A stretch of 58,155 nucleotides of DNA from Listeria rocourtiae FSL F6-920 (GTDB taxonomy: Bacteria; Bacillota; Bacilli; Lactobacillales; Listeriaceae): contig NZ_AODK01000044.1 in the NCBI RefSeq assembly GCF_000525975.1, forward strand, positions 1 to 58,155. The letters run 5' to 3'. The translations under genes and the position numbers were made by a program. Position 1 is the first letter of the stretch. Each line of letters opens with the position of its first letter. Below the pieces are notes generated by a model. That model was not told the DNA's origin. It did no database searches and saw nothing but the letters and a program-made list of their open reading frames with translations. Shown one piece after another: positions 44,999 through 53,763 of the stretch.

Positions 44999-45343
44999 AT
45001 GAATATCAAAGTAGAGATCAGAGAAAATGATAGTAATCATGCGAAAGTAGTTGTGGGTGGCGAGATTGATGCGTATACGGCGCCAAAATTAAAAGAGGCT
45101 TTGAGCGAATTTTTAAATCAAGAGAATTTTAGGTTACAGATTGATTTAGCCGAAGTGAGCTATATGGACAGCACGGGTTTAGGTGTTTTTGTTGGTCTAT
45201 TTAAGAACTTGCGTGCAAAGAAAAGTGAATTAGAATTAATTGGTTTGTCAAATCGTATTTATCGTTTATTTGAGATTACTGGTTTGACTGATATTATTGA
45301 AATCAAAAATGTAGAGGGTGAAATGAATGGCAACAATGCATGA
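44999..45343 (+). CDS. rsbV: RsbV anti-anti-sigma factor
   Basis: This 114-residue STAS protein has the regulatory Ser in [17 protein letters not shown]. Once dephosphorylated by RsbU, it takes RsbW away from sigma-B. ATG 44999 after GAGGTGA is used rather than the overlapping GTG 44996. The end of the protein ([13 protein letters not shown]) overlaps the start of rsbW by 17 bases. Confidence 0.95.
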   Translation: MNIKVEIRENDSNHAKVVVGGEIDAYTAPKLKEALSEFLNQENFRLQIDLAEVSYMDSTGLGVFVGLFKNLRAKKSELELIGLSNRIYRLFEITGLTDIIEIKNVEGEMNGNNA

Positions 45344-45800
45344 CACGATTGAGCTAAAAATTCCGGCAAAACCTGAGTTCGTAAGTTTAGGACGATTAGC
45401 AGTATCTGGTGTCGCAAGCCGAATTGGTTTTTCTTTTGAAGCGATTGAGGATTTAAAAATTGCGATTAGTGAAGCGATTACGAACGCTGTAAAACATGCT
45501 TTTAGCGAAGAGGATAGTGGTGAAATTCAGATTACTTTCTCCATTTATGAAGATAAGTTAGAGGTGCGTGTCACGGATGAAGGCAAAAGCTTTGATCTGG
45601 AGAAGCGCAAGGCAGAAATTGGTCCATATGAAGAAGAAAGCGATGCGGATATGTTGCGTGTTGGAGGCTTAGGTTTATTTTTAATTGAGACGCTGATGGA
45701 TGATGTTGAATTGCATTATGAAGATGGAGTCTCGGTAGTCATGACTAAATATATAGAGGAAAAGCAGGTGGAGGGGAATGCCAAAATTATCTCGACCTGA
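45327..45800 (+). CDS. rsbW: RsbW anti-sigma factor / RsbV kinase
   Basis: This 157-residue GHKL kinase has [13 protein letters not shown] (N box), VTDEGKSFD (G1) and [15 protein letters not shown] (G2). It binds sigma-B and keeps it idle, and phosphorylates RsbV when ATP is high. The long overlaps with rsbV (17 bases) and sigB (23 bases) fit fixed ratios. Confidence 0.95.
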   Translation: MATMHDTIELKIPAKPEFVSLGRLAVSGVASRIGFSFEAIEDLKIAISEAITNAVKHAFSEEDSGEIQITFSIYEDKLEVRVTDEGKSFDLEKRKAEIGPYEEESDADMLRVGGLGLFLIETLMDDVELHYEDGVSVVMTKYIEEKQVEGNAKIIST

Positions 45801-46584
45801 GGAACTGGCGGCAAGAGAGGAAGCCCGTGAAAAAGCCAAAGAGAAAGTGTACAAATGGATTAGTGATTACCAAGAAACCGGCGATGAGGAAGCACAGTAT
45901 GAGCTTGTTGTTCACTATAAAAATTTGGTGGAATCCATTGCTCGCAAGTATTCTCAAGGTAAATCATTTCATGAAGATTTAGTGCAAGTTGGAAATATTG
46001 GATTGCTCGGTGCGATTCGCAGATATGATGCAACGTTTGGCAAAAGTTTCGAAGCGTTTGCGGTACCAACGATTGTCGGAGAAATCAAGCGCTTTTTACG
46101 AGATAAAACTTGGAGTGTTCACGTACCACGCAGAATCAAGGAGCTTGGCCCTAAGATTAAAAATGCGGTTGAAGAATTGACGCGGGAACTGCAACGTTCG
46201 CCGCAAATTAGCGATATTGCTGATTATATCGGTGCAACGGAAGAGGAAATTTTAGAAGCGATGGAAATGGGTAAAAGTTATCAGGCTCTATCTGTGGATC
46301 ATTCGATTGAGGCGGATTCAGATGGAAGCACGATTACGCTTTTGGATGTTGTCGGTGGCGAAGATGATGGTTTTGAGCGAGTGAATCAACGGATGCTACT
46401 TGAGAAGGTACTACCAGCGCTTGATGAGCGGGAGCAGAAAATTTTGCAATACACGTTCATTGAGAATCGTAGTCAAAAAGAGACGGGGGATTTGCTGGAT
46501 ATTTCGCAAATGCACGTTTCACGGATTCAGCGTCAGGCAATTAAGAAATTGCGTGCGGCACTGCAAGATGAGGATTTAGATTAG
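45778..46584 (+). CDS. sigB: General stress sigma factor sigma-B
   Basis: This 268-residue sigma-70 family protein has region 2 ([44 protein letters not shown]), region 3 and region 4 ([30 protein letters not shown]). It steers RNA polymerase to GTTT...GGGWAW promoters in general stress. The N-terminal extension, with [13 protein letters not shown], is somewhat longer than in Listeria monocytogenes. AGGTGGAGGGG precedes the ATG. Confidence 0.95.
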   Translation: MPKLSRPEELAAREEAREKAKEKVYKWISDYQETGDEEAQYELVVHYKNLVESIARKYSQGKSFHEDLVQVGNIGLLGAIRRYDATFGKSFEAFAVPTIVGEIKRFLRDKTWSVHVPRRIKELGPKIKNAVEELTRELQRSPQISDIADYIGATEEEILEAMEMGKSYQALSVDHSIEADSDGSTITLLDVVGGEDDGFERVNQRMLLEKVLPALDEREQKILQYTFIENRSQKETGDLLDISQMHVSRIQRQAIKKLRAALQDEDLD

Positions 46585-47196
46585 ATGAATGCGATGTGGC
46601 AGTCAGATGTCGACACGGAAGTTTATATTTTTCAACGTGCTAAACATTTACAGCAGCATTGTGGAGATCAAATTTTTATAGAAGAAAGTGCATCAGGAAT
46701 TCTCTGTGCGTTGGTGGATGGTCTCGGCAGCGGAAAAGAGGCTGAGAAAGCCGCTAAAGCTGTGACAGAGGCAATTGATGCGAACAGCTCATTAAAGTCA
46801 TTAGCAGACATTGTCGCGCGCTCAAACGAAGCAGTAGCGGGTTTAAGAGGTGCGGCAATTGCAGTATGGCGAGCAGACTGGGCGAAACAAAAACTGACGT
46901 ATTGTGGCATTGGGAATATCCGATTTTATATGTTAGGAGAAGACGACAAATTAGTCTACCCAATCTCATCGACAGGTTTTTTATCAGGAAGAAAGCAAAA
47001 AATACGGACACAAGAATTCAGCTATCGTCCAGGCTCTACCTTCCTAATGCACTCTGATGGTCTAACGCTAGCGGGGGTTAAGAAACACCTTCATGCGAGA
47101 GGATCAATAGAAACGATAGGACACAATATTGAGAGTAACGTAGCGGACGTACCAGAAGACGATGTGACCTTTTTGGTTGGGAGAATGAAAAGCTGA
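46585..47196 (+). CDS. rsbX: RsbX phosphatase, negative feedback of sigma-B
   Basis: This 203-residue PP2C-type phosphatase has the metal-binding Asp in LVDGLGSGKEAEKA, GAAIAVWRAD and LMHSDGLTL. It removes phosphate from RsbS and RsbR so the stressosome traps RsbT again. Its ATG is adjacent to the sigB stop. The last codons (MKS plus stop) belong to a repeat that is duplicated 123 bases downstream. Confidence 0.93.
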   Translation: MNAMWQSDVDTEVYIFQRAKHLQQHCGDQIFIEESASGILCALVDGLGSGKEAEKAAKAVTEAIDANSSLKSLADIVARSNEAVAGLRGAAIAVWRADWAKQKLTYCGIGNIRFYMLGEDDKLVYPISSTGFLSGRKQKIRTQEFSYRPGSTFLMHSDGLTLAGVKKHLHARGSIETIGHNIESNVADVPEDDVTFLVGRMKS

Positions 47197-47309
47197 AGAA
47201 GCCCGTTAGGCTTGAAAAAATTTGTTAGAGGGCGTAGTAAAAGTCCTCCTTTGACTTTTATGGAGACCACGAAAATTTCGAGGGCCTGGCTTCTGAAGCT
47301 GGATCACAT
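47187..47309 (+). repeat. Structured repeat, copy A (begins inside rsbX)
   Basis: This copy starts AAAAGCTGAAGAAGCCCGTT and keeps the order hairpin, hairpin, then TTTTATGGAG, GAAAATTTCGAGG. Its stems are AAGCC / GGCTT and GAGG / CCTC. Copy B at 47310 has different bases but the same pairings. No coding sequence explains it. Confidence 0.6.
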
Positions 47310-47432
47310 GAAAAGCTGAAACGGCCCGTTCAGCTCCGACAAAAACTGGAGCGGCCGCAAGAAAAAGCCGCTCTTGCTTTTTATGGAGGGCGTGAAGTTT
47401 TCGAGGAGTTGGCTAAGAAGAAGGCAGTTTCA
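47310..47432 (+). repeat. Structured repeat, copy B
   Basis: This copy starts AAAAGCTGAAACGGCCCGTT. Its stems are AGCTGAA / TTCAGCT, AGCTCC / GGAGC and AGCGGC / GCCGCT, followed by the shared TTTTTATGGAG and GAAGTTTTCGAGG. The spacing from copy A is 123 bases. Confidence 0.6.
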
Positions 47433-47445
47433 TTACATTCAACTG

Positions 47446-47820
47446 CATATTGAGGTTCTAAAAAAGCAAACTACGCTTTTCAAGAACCACAACAAAGCTG
47501 GATCCGGAGGTGCTTCACGTGATGCAGTACATGGATTACATGCTCACTCCGTTCTCATGCATATTGAGGCTCTCATGAGTACTGCTTCTTATTTGATTCT
47601 AGTTACTTCCTGTTCTGCGCTTAAGAGCCACTGACGGATTACATGCTCACTCCGTTCTCATGCATATTGAAGCTCTCATGAGTACTGCTTCTTATTTGAT
47701 TCTAGTTACTTCCTGTTCTGCGCTTAAGAGCCACTGGTGGATTACATGCTCGCTTTGCTCTCCTGCATATTGAGACTCTAATTCAGCACACTTCGCTTCT
47801 TAAGAGTCTCAACAATATCT
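47446..47820 (+). repeat. Four hairpin units, each led by CATATTGA
   Basis: Units start near 47446, 47560, 47663 and 47766, each with CATATTGA(G/A) just before the left stem arm. Stems: GGTTCT / AGAACC (47454-47488), GGCTCT / AGAGCC (47568-47629), AGCTCT / AGAGCC (47671-47732) and GAGACTCT / AGAGTCTC (47772-47820). The stem bases vary but stay paired. Confidence 0.65.
47533..47738 (+). repeat. Two nearly identical 103-bp tandem copies
   Basis: Copies at 47533-47635 and 47636-47738 start GGATTACATGCTCACTCC and differ at only a few positions. A partial third copy begins at 47739. The two copies hold hairpin units two and three. Confidence 0.85.
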
Positions 47821-47822
47821 AA

Positions 47823-47858
47823 AAGGATTTATCTGCGAAGTAAGGTGGATAGATCCTT
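47823..47858 (+). terminator. Terminator-like hairpin before tex
   Basis: AAGGATTTATC pairs with GATAGATCCTT (one mismatch), with TGTTTCATTTT after it; it ends the repeat region. Confidence 0.6.
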
Positions 47859-47944
47859 GTTTCATTTTGCTGTGATATTAGAACCTACCTCATGTATTCT
47901 ATGGTACAATGACAAGAGATGAAATTATGGAGGCAAAGATAAAC

Positions 47945-50107
47945 ATGGAAGAAATTTTAAAATTAGTACATACATCACTACCATACCGCCCGAATCAAAT
48001 CAATGCGGTTATAAACCTACTTAATGAAGGAAATACCGTGCCGTTTATTGCGCGTTATCGGAAAGAAATGACTGGTAGCTTGGACGAGGTCGAAATTCGT
48101 AATATCGAAGAACGCTATGCTTATGTGGAAAAGCTAAAACAGCGTAAAGAAGAAATTTTGCGATTGATTGAAGAACAAGGCAAGCTTACAGAAGATTTAG
48201 CGACAGCGATTGAAAAAGCAGAGAAACACCAAGCGCTGGAGGATTTATATCGCCCATATAAACAAAAAAAACGCACCAAAGCAACGATTGCAAAAGAAAA
48301 GGGATTGGAGCCATTCGCGACATGGTTACTCACATTTCCACAATCAGGTGACGTGATGGCAGAGGCAGCGAACTATATTTCTGCCGAGCATGAAGTGGCA
48401 ACGACGGAGGATGTCTTGCTAGGCGCACATGAAATTATAGCAGAGGTCATTTCGGATGAACCAACTTACCGAAAATGGATTCGCGAATTCACTCGAAAAT
48501 TTGGTATGATGCAATCGGTTGGGAAAAAAGTAGAGCTAGACGAAAAATCCGTTTACGAGATGTATTATGAGTACCAAGAAATTATTGGGAAAGTAGCAAG
48601 TCACCGTGTTTTGGCATTTAACAGAGGCGAAAAAGAGGATATTCTGCGTGTTGGAGTTGTAGTTGATTCAGCTAAAATTATCGAGTACTTGCGCAAACAG
48701 GTGATTAAGAAGGCTGGTTCTATTTCAGAAATCTATGTCATTACCGCGATTGAAGATGCATACAAACGCTTTATTGGGCCTGCTATCGAGCGCGAAATAA
48801 GAGCTGAATTAACCGAGGTTGCGGAAGAACAAGCGATTCATATTTTTGCGGAAAATTTGCGGAAATTACTTTTACAACCGCCGCTAAAAGGAAAGATAAT
48901 TTTAGGACTTGATCCAGCATATCGTTCGGGTTGTAAGCTTGCTTTGCTTGATAAAACTGGGAAAGTGCTCACCATTGATGTGATTTATCCGCATCCGCCC
49001 CAAAATAAAAAAGCCGACGCAAAGCAAAAAGTATTACAACTAATGAAGACATACTGTGTCGAGGTGGTAGCGATTGGGAATGGTACGGCATCACGTGAGT
49101 CCGAGCAATTTATTGCAGAGTTAATTAAAGAAGAAAAGCTTGACGCCTATTATTGCATTGTAAACGAGGCGGGAGCTAGTGTCTATTCCGCAAGTGATAT
49201 CGCACGTGAAGAGTTTCCAGATTTCCAAGTTGAACAACGAAGCGCCGTATCAATCGGTCGCCGTTTACAAGATCCACTTGCCGAACTTGTAAAAATTGAT
49301 CCGAAATCTGTCGGGGTTGGCCAATATCAACATGATGTAGCGCAGAAACAGCTCAACGACACGCTAACATTCGTCGTGGAAACAGCGGTAAACCAAGTGG
49401 GAGTCAATGTGAACACGGCCTCAGCATCACTTTTACAATATGTCGCTGGGCTCAATAAGACGGTTGCTGGGAACATTCGCAAATACCGCGAGGAAAACGG
49501 GCCATTCGCATCACGCAAAGAGCTTAAAAAAGTACCACGCCTAGGTGCTAAATCATATGAACAAAGCATCGGATTCTTGCGTATTTTAGAAGGCAAGCAT
49601 CCACTTGACGCGACAGCAATCCATCCAGAAAGCTACGAAATAGCAGAAAAAATTGTGATTTCAGCTGGATTCAAACTGACAGATCTTGGCTCACAAGAAC
49701 TTAAAAGAGCATTGGCCCAATTTAGCTTGGCAGAAATGGCCGCAGAACTTGAAGTCGGAAAAGAGACGCTTCAAGATATTGTAGATTCACTTGTAGCGCC
49801 AGGACGTGACTTGCGTGATGAGCTCGATGCACCGCTTTTGAAGCAAGATGTTATTTCAATGGAAGATTTGAAAAGCGGAATGGAACTCCAAGGAACAGTG
49901 CGCAATGTTGTTGATTTCGGAGCTTTTGTTGATATCGGTGTAAAACAAGACGGTCTTGTGCATATTTCGAAGCTAAGTAAATCTTTTGTTAGCAAGCCGA
50001 TGGACGTTGTTTCGGTAGGTGATATTGTAACTGTTTGGGTGGATGATGTTGATCAGAAAAAAGGGCGGATTTCGCTAACGATGCTAAGCCCTGATCAAGG
50101 GAAGTAA
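47945..50107 (+). CDS. tex: Tex-family transcription accessory / RNA-binding protein
   Basis: This 720-residue protein has the Tex layout: helical N-terminal part with [20 protein letters not shown], a YqgF/RNase-H-like domain ([18 protein letters not shown]), helix-hairpin-helix repeats ([26 protein letters not shown]) and a C-terminal S1 domain ([31 protein letters not shown], about residues 640-715). It binds RNA and affects transcription and ribosome-related functions; its exact reaction is not fixed. ATG 47945 has GGAGG in front; an in-frame codon at 47909 does not. It precedes a SprT-like gene by four bases. Confidence 0.93.
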   Translation: MEEILKLVHTSLPYRPNQINAVINLLNEGNTVPFIARYRKEMTGSLDEVEIRNIEERYAYVEKLKQRKEEILRLIEEQGKLTEDLATAIEKAEKHQALEDLYRPYKQKKRTKATIAKEKGLEPFATWLLTFPQSGDVMAEAANYISAEHEVATTEDVLLGAHEIIAEVISDEPTYRKWIREFTRKFGMMQSVGKKVELDEKSVYEMYYEYQEIIGKVASHRVLAFNRGEKEDILRVGVVVDSAKIIEYLRKQVIKKAGSISEIYVITAIEDAYKRFIGPAIEREIRAELTEVAEEQAIHIFAENLRKLLLQPPLKGKIILGLDPAYRSGCKLALLDKTGKVLTIDVIYPHPPQNKKADAKQKVLQLMKTYCVEVVAIGNGTASRESEQFIAELIKEEKLDAYYCIVNEAGASVYSASDIAREEFPDFQVEQRSAVSIGRRLQDPLAELVKIDPKSVGVGQYQHDVAQKQLNDTLTFVVETAVNQVGVNVNTASASLLQYVAGLNKTVAGNIRKYREENGPFASRKELKKVPRLGAKSYEQSIGFLRILEGKHPLDATAIHPESYEIAEKIVISAGFKLTDLGSQELKRALAQFSLAEMAAELEVGKETLQDIVDSLVAPGRDLRDELDAPLLKQDVISMEDLKSGMELQGTVRNVVDFGAFVDIGVKQDGLVHISKLSKSFVSKPMDVVSVGDIVTVWVDDVDQKKGRISLTMLSPDQGK

Positions 50108-50111
50108 GCAA

Positions 50112-50573
50112 ATGATGACAGAACAAGAGTTGCAACGACATATGGAGAGCGTGTCGTTGCAATTTTTCCAGAAACGATTTCGACATCAAGCCCATTTTAA
50201 TTCGCGCCTACGAACGACTGGCGGGCGTTATTTGCTAAAAAGCCATGTTATCGAGATGAACCCGCGCTATCTTGAGAATTTTGGTTTGGAATATTTTATC
50301 GGGATTATGAAGCATGAGTTGTGCCATTACCATCTCCATCTTGAAGGAAAAGGCTACCAGCATCGTGATGCCGATTTTCGAGAACTCCTCGCCAAAGTTG
50401 ATGCTCCGCGTTTTTGTCAGGCGATTCCGACTGCGCAAAAAATGCATTGCTACGTCTGTTTATCGTGCCAAACCGAGTTTTTACGCAAGCGCCGTTTTGA
50501 TGTAAAGAAGTATCGTTGCGGTCGCTGTAATGGCCGATTAGCTTACATGGAAGAAAAAATTGTGAGTAGCTGA
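50112..50573 (+). CDS. SprT-like zinc metalloprotease-fold protein
   Basis: This 153-residue protein has the zinc-protease motif [13 protein letters not shown] (HExxH) and a C-terminal zinc ribbon with two Cys pairs (CYVCLSCQ and CGRCNG). This is the SprT-like layout found in Firmicutes, where the function is not known. ATG 50112 or the adjoining ATG 50115 is the start. It is coupled to tex by a four-base gap, the same gene order as in Bacillus and Listeria. Confidence 0.88.
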   Translation: MMTEQELQRHMESVSLQFFQKRFRHQAHFNSRLRTTGGRYLLKSHVIEMNPRYLENFGLEYFIGIMKHELCHYHLHLEGKGYQHRDADFRELLAKVDAPRFCQAIPTAQKMHCYVCLSCQTEFLRKRRFDVKKYRCGRCNGRLAYMEEKIVSS

Positions 50574-50604
50574 AAATGTTTTGCTGAAAATAGTCAGATA
50601 AAGC

Positions 50605-50633
50605 TTGATTTTTTTAGCGTACCTGCTTATAAT
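50605..50633 (+). promoter_or_regulatory. Sigma-A promoter for tRNA-Asn and tRNA-Ser
   Basis: TTGATT (50605-50610) and TATAAT (50628-50633) are 17 bases apart, 32 bases before tRNA-Asn. Confidence 0.78.
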
Positions 50634-50665
50634 GTAAAGAGTCAGCAGAAACAAAATGATGCTAT

Positions 50666-50738
50666 TCCACAGTAGCTCAGTTGGTAGAGCAATCGGCTGT
50701 TAACCGATCGGTCGCAAGTTCGAGTCTTGCCTGTGGAG
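50666..50738 (+). tRNA. tRNA-Asn (GTT)
   Basis: The 73-base gene has acceptor TCCACAG / CTGTGGA, D loop AGCTCAGTTGGTAGAGC, anticodon GTT in CTGTTAA and T loop GTTCGAGTC. CCA is not encoded. Confidence 0.95.
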
Positions 50739-50775
50739 TTCTTTTTATGCGTATACTAAGCTGGCAATGTTATAT

Positions 50776-50866
50776 GGGGAAGTACTCAAGTGGCTGAAGA
50801 GGTGCCCCTGCTAAGGGTATAGGTCGTTAACGCGGCGCGAGGGTTCAAATCCCTCCTTCTCCGCCA
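50776..50866 (+). tRNA. tRNA-Ser (GCT)
   Basis: This 91-base class II tRNA has acceptor GGGGAAG / CTTCTCC (one G-U), anticodon GCT in CTGCTAA, a long variable arm and T loop GGTTCAAATCC. CCA is encoded at the end. Confidence 0.95.
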
Positions 50867-50880
50867 TATAATACACATTC

Positions 50881-50908
50881 AAAACGATGCTGAAGTGTCG
50901 TTTTTTTT
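50881..50908 (+). terminator. Terminator of the tRNA pair
   Basis: AAACGA pairs with TCGTTT, with a run of eight T. Confidence 0.8.
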
Positions 50909-51001
50909 ACGTCCAAAAAAGCTTCTTACTCTTACAAAGTGACATTATTGTAACTTGGCACAACTGGATTCTATGATAACTAGACTACCTGTCCCAAAAT
51001 T

Positions 51002-51052
51002 AAAGCCAGATTTTCATCTAGTCTATCAAAGGCGAGGCGAAGATTTGGCTTT
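51002..51052. repeat. Long imperfect inverted repeat near the mupG 3' end
   Basis: AAAGCCAGATTTTC (51002-51015) pairs with GAAGATTTGGCTTT (51039-51052): 14 pairs including G-U, with a T run on the plus strand. The loop is 23 bases. There is no gene in 50909-51135. It may be a second terminator or a structured RNA. Confidence 0.45.
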
Positions 51053-51097
51053 TTAAGATGGTTATCTTAGCTTTGTATCCTATTCTAGTGGCTCAAA

Positions 51098-51127
51098 CAA
51101 AAAAAGCAGAAGACAAAAATCTTCTAC
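51098..51127 (-). terminator. Terminator of the mupG operon
   Basis: On the minus strand GTAGAAGA pairs with TCTTCTGC around TTTTTG, followed by T7, eight bases after the mupG stop. Confidence 0.85.
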
Positions 51128-51135
51128 TCGTAAAA

Positions 51136-52224
51136 TCAATCTATAAAAAATTCAAACTTAGTCCATGGTTCCATGTAATCCAATAAGAAAATTTCCTCAT
51201 CTCGAATCCGACCAACCACATTAGTCTTTCCTCGATTTTCCATATCTTTTAGAGCAATTTGTAATTCCCCTTTGTACTGCCCATATAACTCGTTCTCAAT
51301 TAAAATATCACCGCGTCTGATGTTTGGTGTGAACGTTGGCTTGAATGCTTCGTCACGGTACTTCACGCGAGATTGTGTAGAACGGATGAAGTAATCAGAC
51401 ACATCACCACGATAAAAATGAGGCTCTTCTGTCACAATTTTGCGCTCGAGCGGTGTAATTGTATCGTGAAGCTGTATGTTCAAGCCAAATTTCTCTGCGC
51501 GGAGTACGGCGCTAAGTTTTGCGATTTCAGCCTCAGATGCGTAGGCATTGGCCACAATAATGTCATCGATGAGTTTTGTTGCGAGAAGATGCTTCGCCTG
51601 CGTATCAATCGGCAAACCACGGTGCATCTCAAGTGTGCATAAACCTTCTGTGACTGGCCAAGGACCGTATGTCGCGTCGTTGGAATGGACAAATGCTGCC
51701 GTACGAATCTGAAAACTTCGGAAGCGCTCGCTACACTTCACAAAATAATCATAAGAAAGTCCAGCGTAGCGATGTGGATAAAAATTATGAGATCCAATTA
51801 AATTTTCTCGGTTCGGCTGAAAATCGATAATATTATTCAAATAATTGGTGTCATTACTCATGTTGATTTCAATTTTGAGACCGTATGGATTGAATGTCAT
51901 TGCAGCTTCCTCACTACCGGTAAAGCCCATATCTAATCGAATCCCATAAGCACCAAGCTCGTGGAAAAAAGATAAATCATCATAGGAAATATGAAGCGCT
52001 TCGAAAATCCGTGGTGAAATATCAACCAAAACTTCCAGACCAAGCGCATTCGCATGGCTAATCGTCTCTTTAAACTCGCGCAAAATCTTTTCTTTATCGC
52101 CACTCACTGATAATAAACAAGTGAAAACGCGCGTAAAACCATACTTATGCGCTAAATCGATGTACGCCTTATCTTTTTCAGGTGTCGAATGCTCGGGATA
52201 AATCGAAATACCAAGTTTATGCAT
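51136..52224 (-). CDS. mupG: DUF871/MupG-family 6-phospho-N-acetylmuramidase
   Basis: This 362-residue protein matches the DUF871 family. It has a TIM barrel (residues 1-235) opening [19 protein letters not shown], the [18 protein letters not shown] motif, [20 protein letters not shown], and a smaller C-terminal domain with [17 protein letters not shown]. The Staphylococcus aureus member MupG splits MurNAc-6-phosphate-GlcNAc into MurNAc-6-phosphate and GlcNAc in the cytoplasm. Here the gene overlaps anmK by eight bases and lies in one minus-strand operon with a PTS permease, which fits muramyl-sugar salvage. Confidence 0.85.
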   Translation of the reverse strand: MHKLGISIYPEHSTPEKDKAYIDLAHKYGFTRVFTCLLSVSGDKEKILREFKETISHANALGLEVLVDISPRIFEALHISYDDLSFFHELGAYGIRLDMGFTGSEEAAMTFNPYGLKIEINMSNDTNYLNNIIDFQPNRENLIGSHNFYPHRYAGLSYDYFVKCSERFRSFQIRTAAFVHSNDATYGPWPVTEGLCTLEMHRGLPIDTQAKHLLATKLIDDIIVANAYASEAEIAKLSAVLRAEKFGLNIQLHDTITPLERKIVTEEPHFYRGDVSDYFIRSTQSRVKYRDEAFKPTFTPNIRRGDILIENELYGQYKGELQIALKDMENRGKTNVVGRIRDEEIFLLDYMEPWTKFEFFID

Positions 52225-53393
52225 GAGCGGTACCTTCTTCCTTATATTTTAGTGGCGGGTAGGTGACGTTTCCAAGGATGACATGATCGCGTGCACCGGT
52301 CGCCTTAGGAACGTTCGATGGTCGACCGTGCAATGTTTCATAAGCTAATAATCCGAATGCGACGGCCTCTTTTGCATCTGAAGAATAACCGATATCTTCC
52401 TGCGTCAAAACTGCGCAACGTCCTTCTAAAAGTTCTGCTAAATAGCGTAGCAATGTCTTGTTATAACTGCCACCACCGCTAACAATCACTTCATCAATTG
52501 CCATTTTTTGAAAAAACGAATTGTTCGTAATTCGAAACAATGGTTTTGGCAGTGAACATTGTTAATGTCGCAATTAGATCTTTTGGTGCCAAATGTCCGT
52601 ATGTAAGCAGCAGCTCATCGGTATATTCCTTCCCGAAAAGTTCGCGCCCAGTCGATTTTGGAATCGCAGCCGTGATAAATGGATCTTCCATACAGTAGGC
52701 GAGCAACTCCTCGTTTACAACACCTTGAGCCGCTGTTTCACCGCCATCATCATAGCCATGCCCAAATAAGCGCAACATCAAGTCATCGATAATCATATTT
52801 CCAGGCCCTGTATCAAACGCAAAAACTTGATTAATCGTCGCATTTTTCGGCATTACTGTCACATTTCCGATACCACCGACATTTTGCAAAAGTCGATTTT
52901 TATGAGCGTCACGATAGAGTAGTAGTTCTGTGAATGGCACGAGCGGCGCACCTTGACCACCAGCAGCCATATCCATCGTACGGAAATTTGATACAACGGT
53001 TGTTCCTGTGCTATACGCAATTACAGCTGGTTCGCCGATTTGTAATGTCGAAGCAGCAAAATTCCCTATCTGTTCGGGCTGGTGAAAAATCGTTTGGCCA
53101 TGTGAGCCAATCACGCCAAGTTCTGATGCCGCAATGCCATTTTTACTACAAATCATTTTTACACTTTCCGCAAAAAGCACGCCTAATTTGAAATTTAAAC
53201 TACAAATAAGCTGTGAATCGGATTCCTCGATACTCAAACTTTTGCGAATTTCTGCTACGATTCCAGGTTGAAAGGGTACGGTTTTAAAATCAATTAGTTT
53301 TGTGGATAAGTTGCCATTCTTTTCTTGGATATCAAGTAAAGCCACGTCCACGCCATCAAGTGATGTGCCAGACATTAACCCAACAACATACAT
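52217..53393 (-). CDS. anmK: Anhydro-N-acetylmuramic acid kinase (frameshifted in this sequence)
   Basis: This ASKHA-family sugar kinase converts 1,6-anhydro-MurNAc to MurNAc-6-phosphate. Its motifs are complete: [53 protein letters not shown] and [13 protein letters not shown]. The frame breaks near 52511-52516 (minus-strand T6, followed by an A6 run). With one base fewer it reads [20 protein letters not shown] and has 391 residues. AGGAGG precedes the ATG. Most Gram-positive bacteria do not make much anhydro-MurNAc themselves, so this may serve sugar from outside. Confidence 0.88.
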
Positions 53394-53410
53394 ATTATTA
53401 CCTCCTTATT

Positions 53411-53698
53411 TTAGCTAACATACATTAAAAAGTAACAGCTTGCCGTACATACTAACGTAACGATTGCTGTAAAAATGGATGCCTGTTTTTTTGATTTATA
53501 AAAGCCATGTTTCGCAAGTAGGATATAAGAGAGTGCTGCGCTACTGGCAAGGCTCGTAAGTAGGAACAGACCGAAAGCCCTTGAAACACCAAGGCTTGTA
53601 AGTATTGGTAAGAAAATAAGATTGGCTAGGATCGTGATAGTGAAAAAGATGACAGCGCTTTTGTAATTGAATTTAATCCATTTGCTATTCGTTTCCAT
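53411..53698 (-). CDS. Small membrane protein in the muramyl-sugar operon
   Basis: This 95-residue protein has three hydrophobic segments (about residues 13-33, 40-62 and 72-93) joined by short charged loops (LAKHGFYKSKKQA). No known family. GGGAGG is at a good distance before its ATG. It lies between the EIIC gene (65 bases, with a strong hairpin) and anmK (17 bases), so it is part of the operon. It may help the permease, but that is only a guess. Confidence 0.72.
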   Translation of the reverse strand: METNSKWIKFNYKSAVIFFTITILANLIFLPILTSLGVSRAFGLFLLTSLASSAALSYILLAKHGFYKSKKQASIFTAIVTLVCTASCYFLMYVS

Positions 53699-53720
53699 AT
53701 GAAAACCTCCCTTTTTGAAT

Positions 53721-53753
53721 AAAGAGGGACAATAAAGCTAACTGTCCCTCTTT
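53721..53753 (-). terminator. Intercistronic hairpin between EIIC and the downstream salvage genes
   Basis: AAAGAGGGACA pairs perfectly with TGTCCCTCTTT (11 bp) with an 11-base loop, just after the EIIC stop. The T run is poor, so it may be a partial terminator or an RNA-stabilising hairpin. Confidence 0.65.
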
Positions 53754-53763
53754 GTGTTCTTTG

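Noticed and set aside
47374-47634. 86-codon ORF in the repeat array
   Set aside because: It spans hairpins and a tandem repeat, has no ribosome site and ends mid-repeat. It is explained by the repeats.
47446-47820. CRISPR array or integron attC series
   Set aside because: Units are about 100 bases with variable stems and no constant 24-40 base repeat with unique spacers. No cas or integrase gene is present, and the core GTTRRRY sites of attC are absent.
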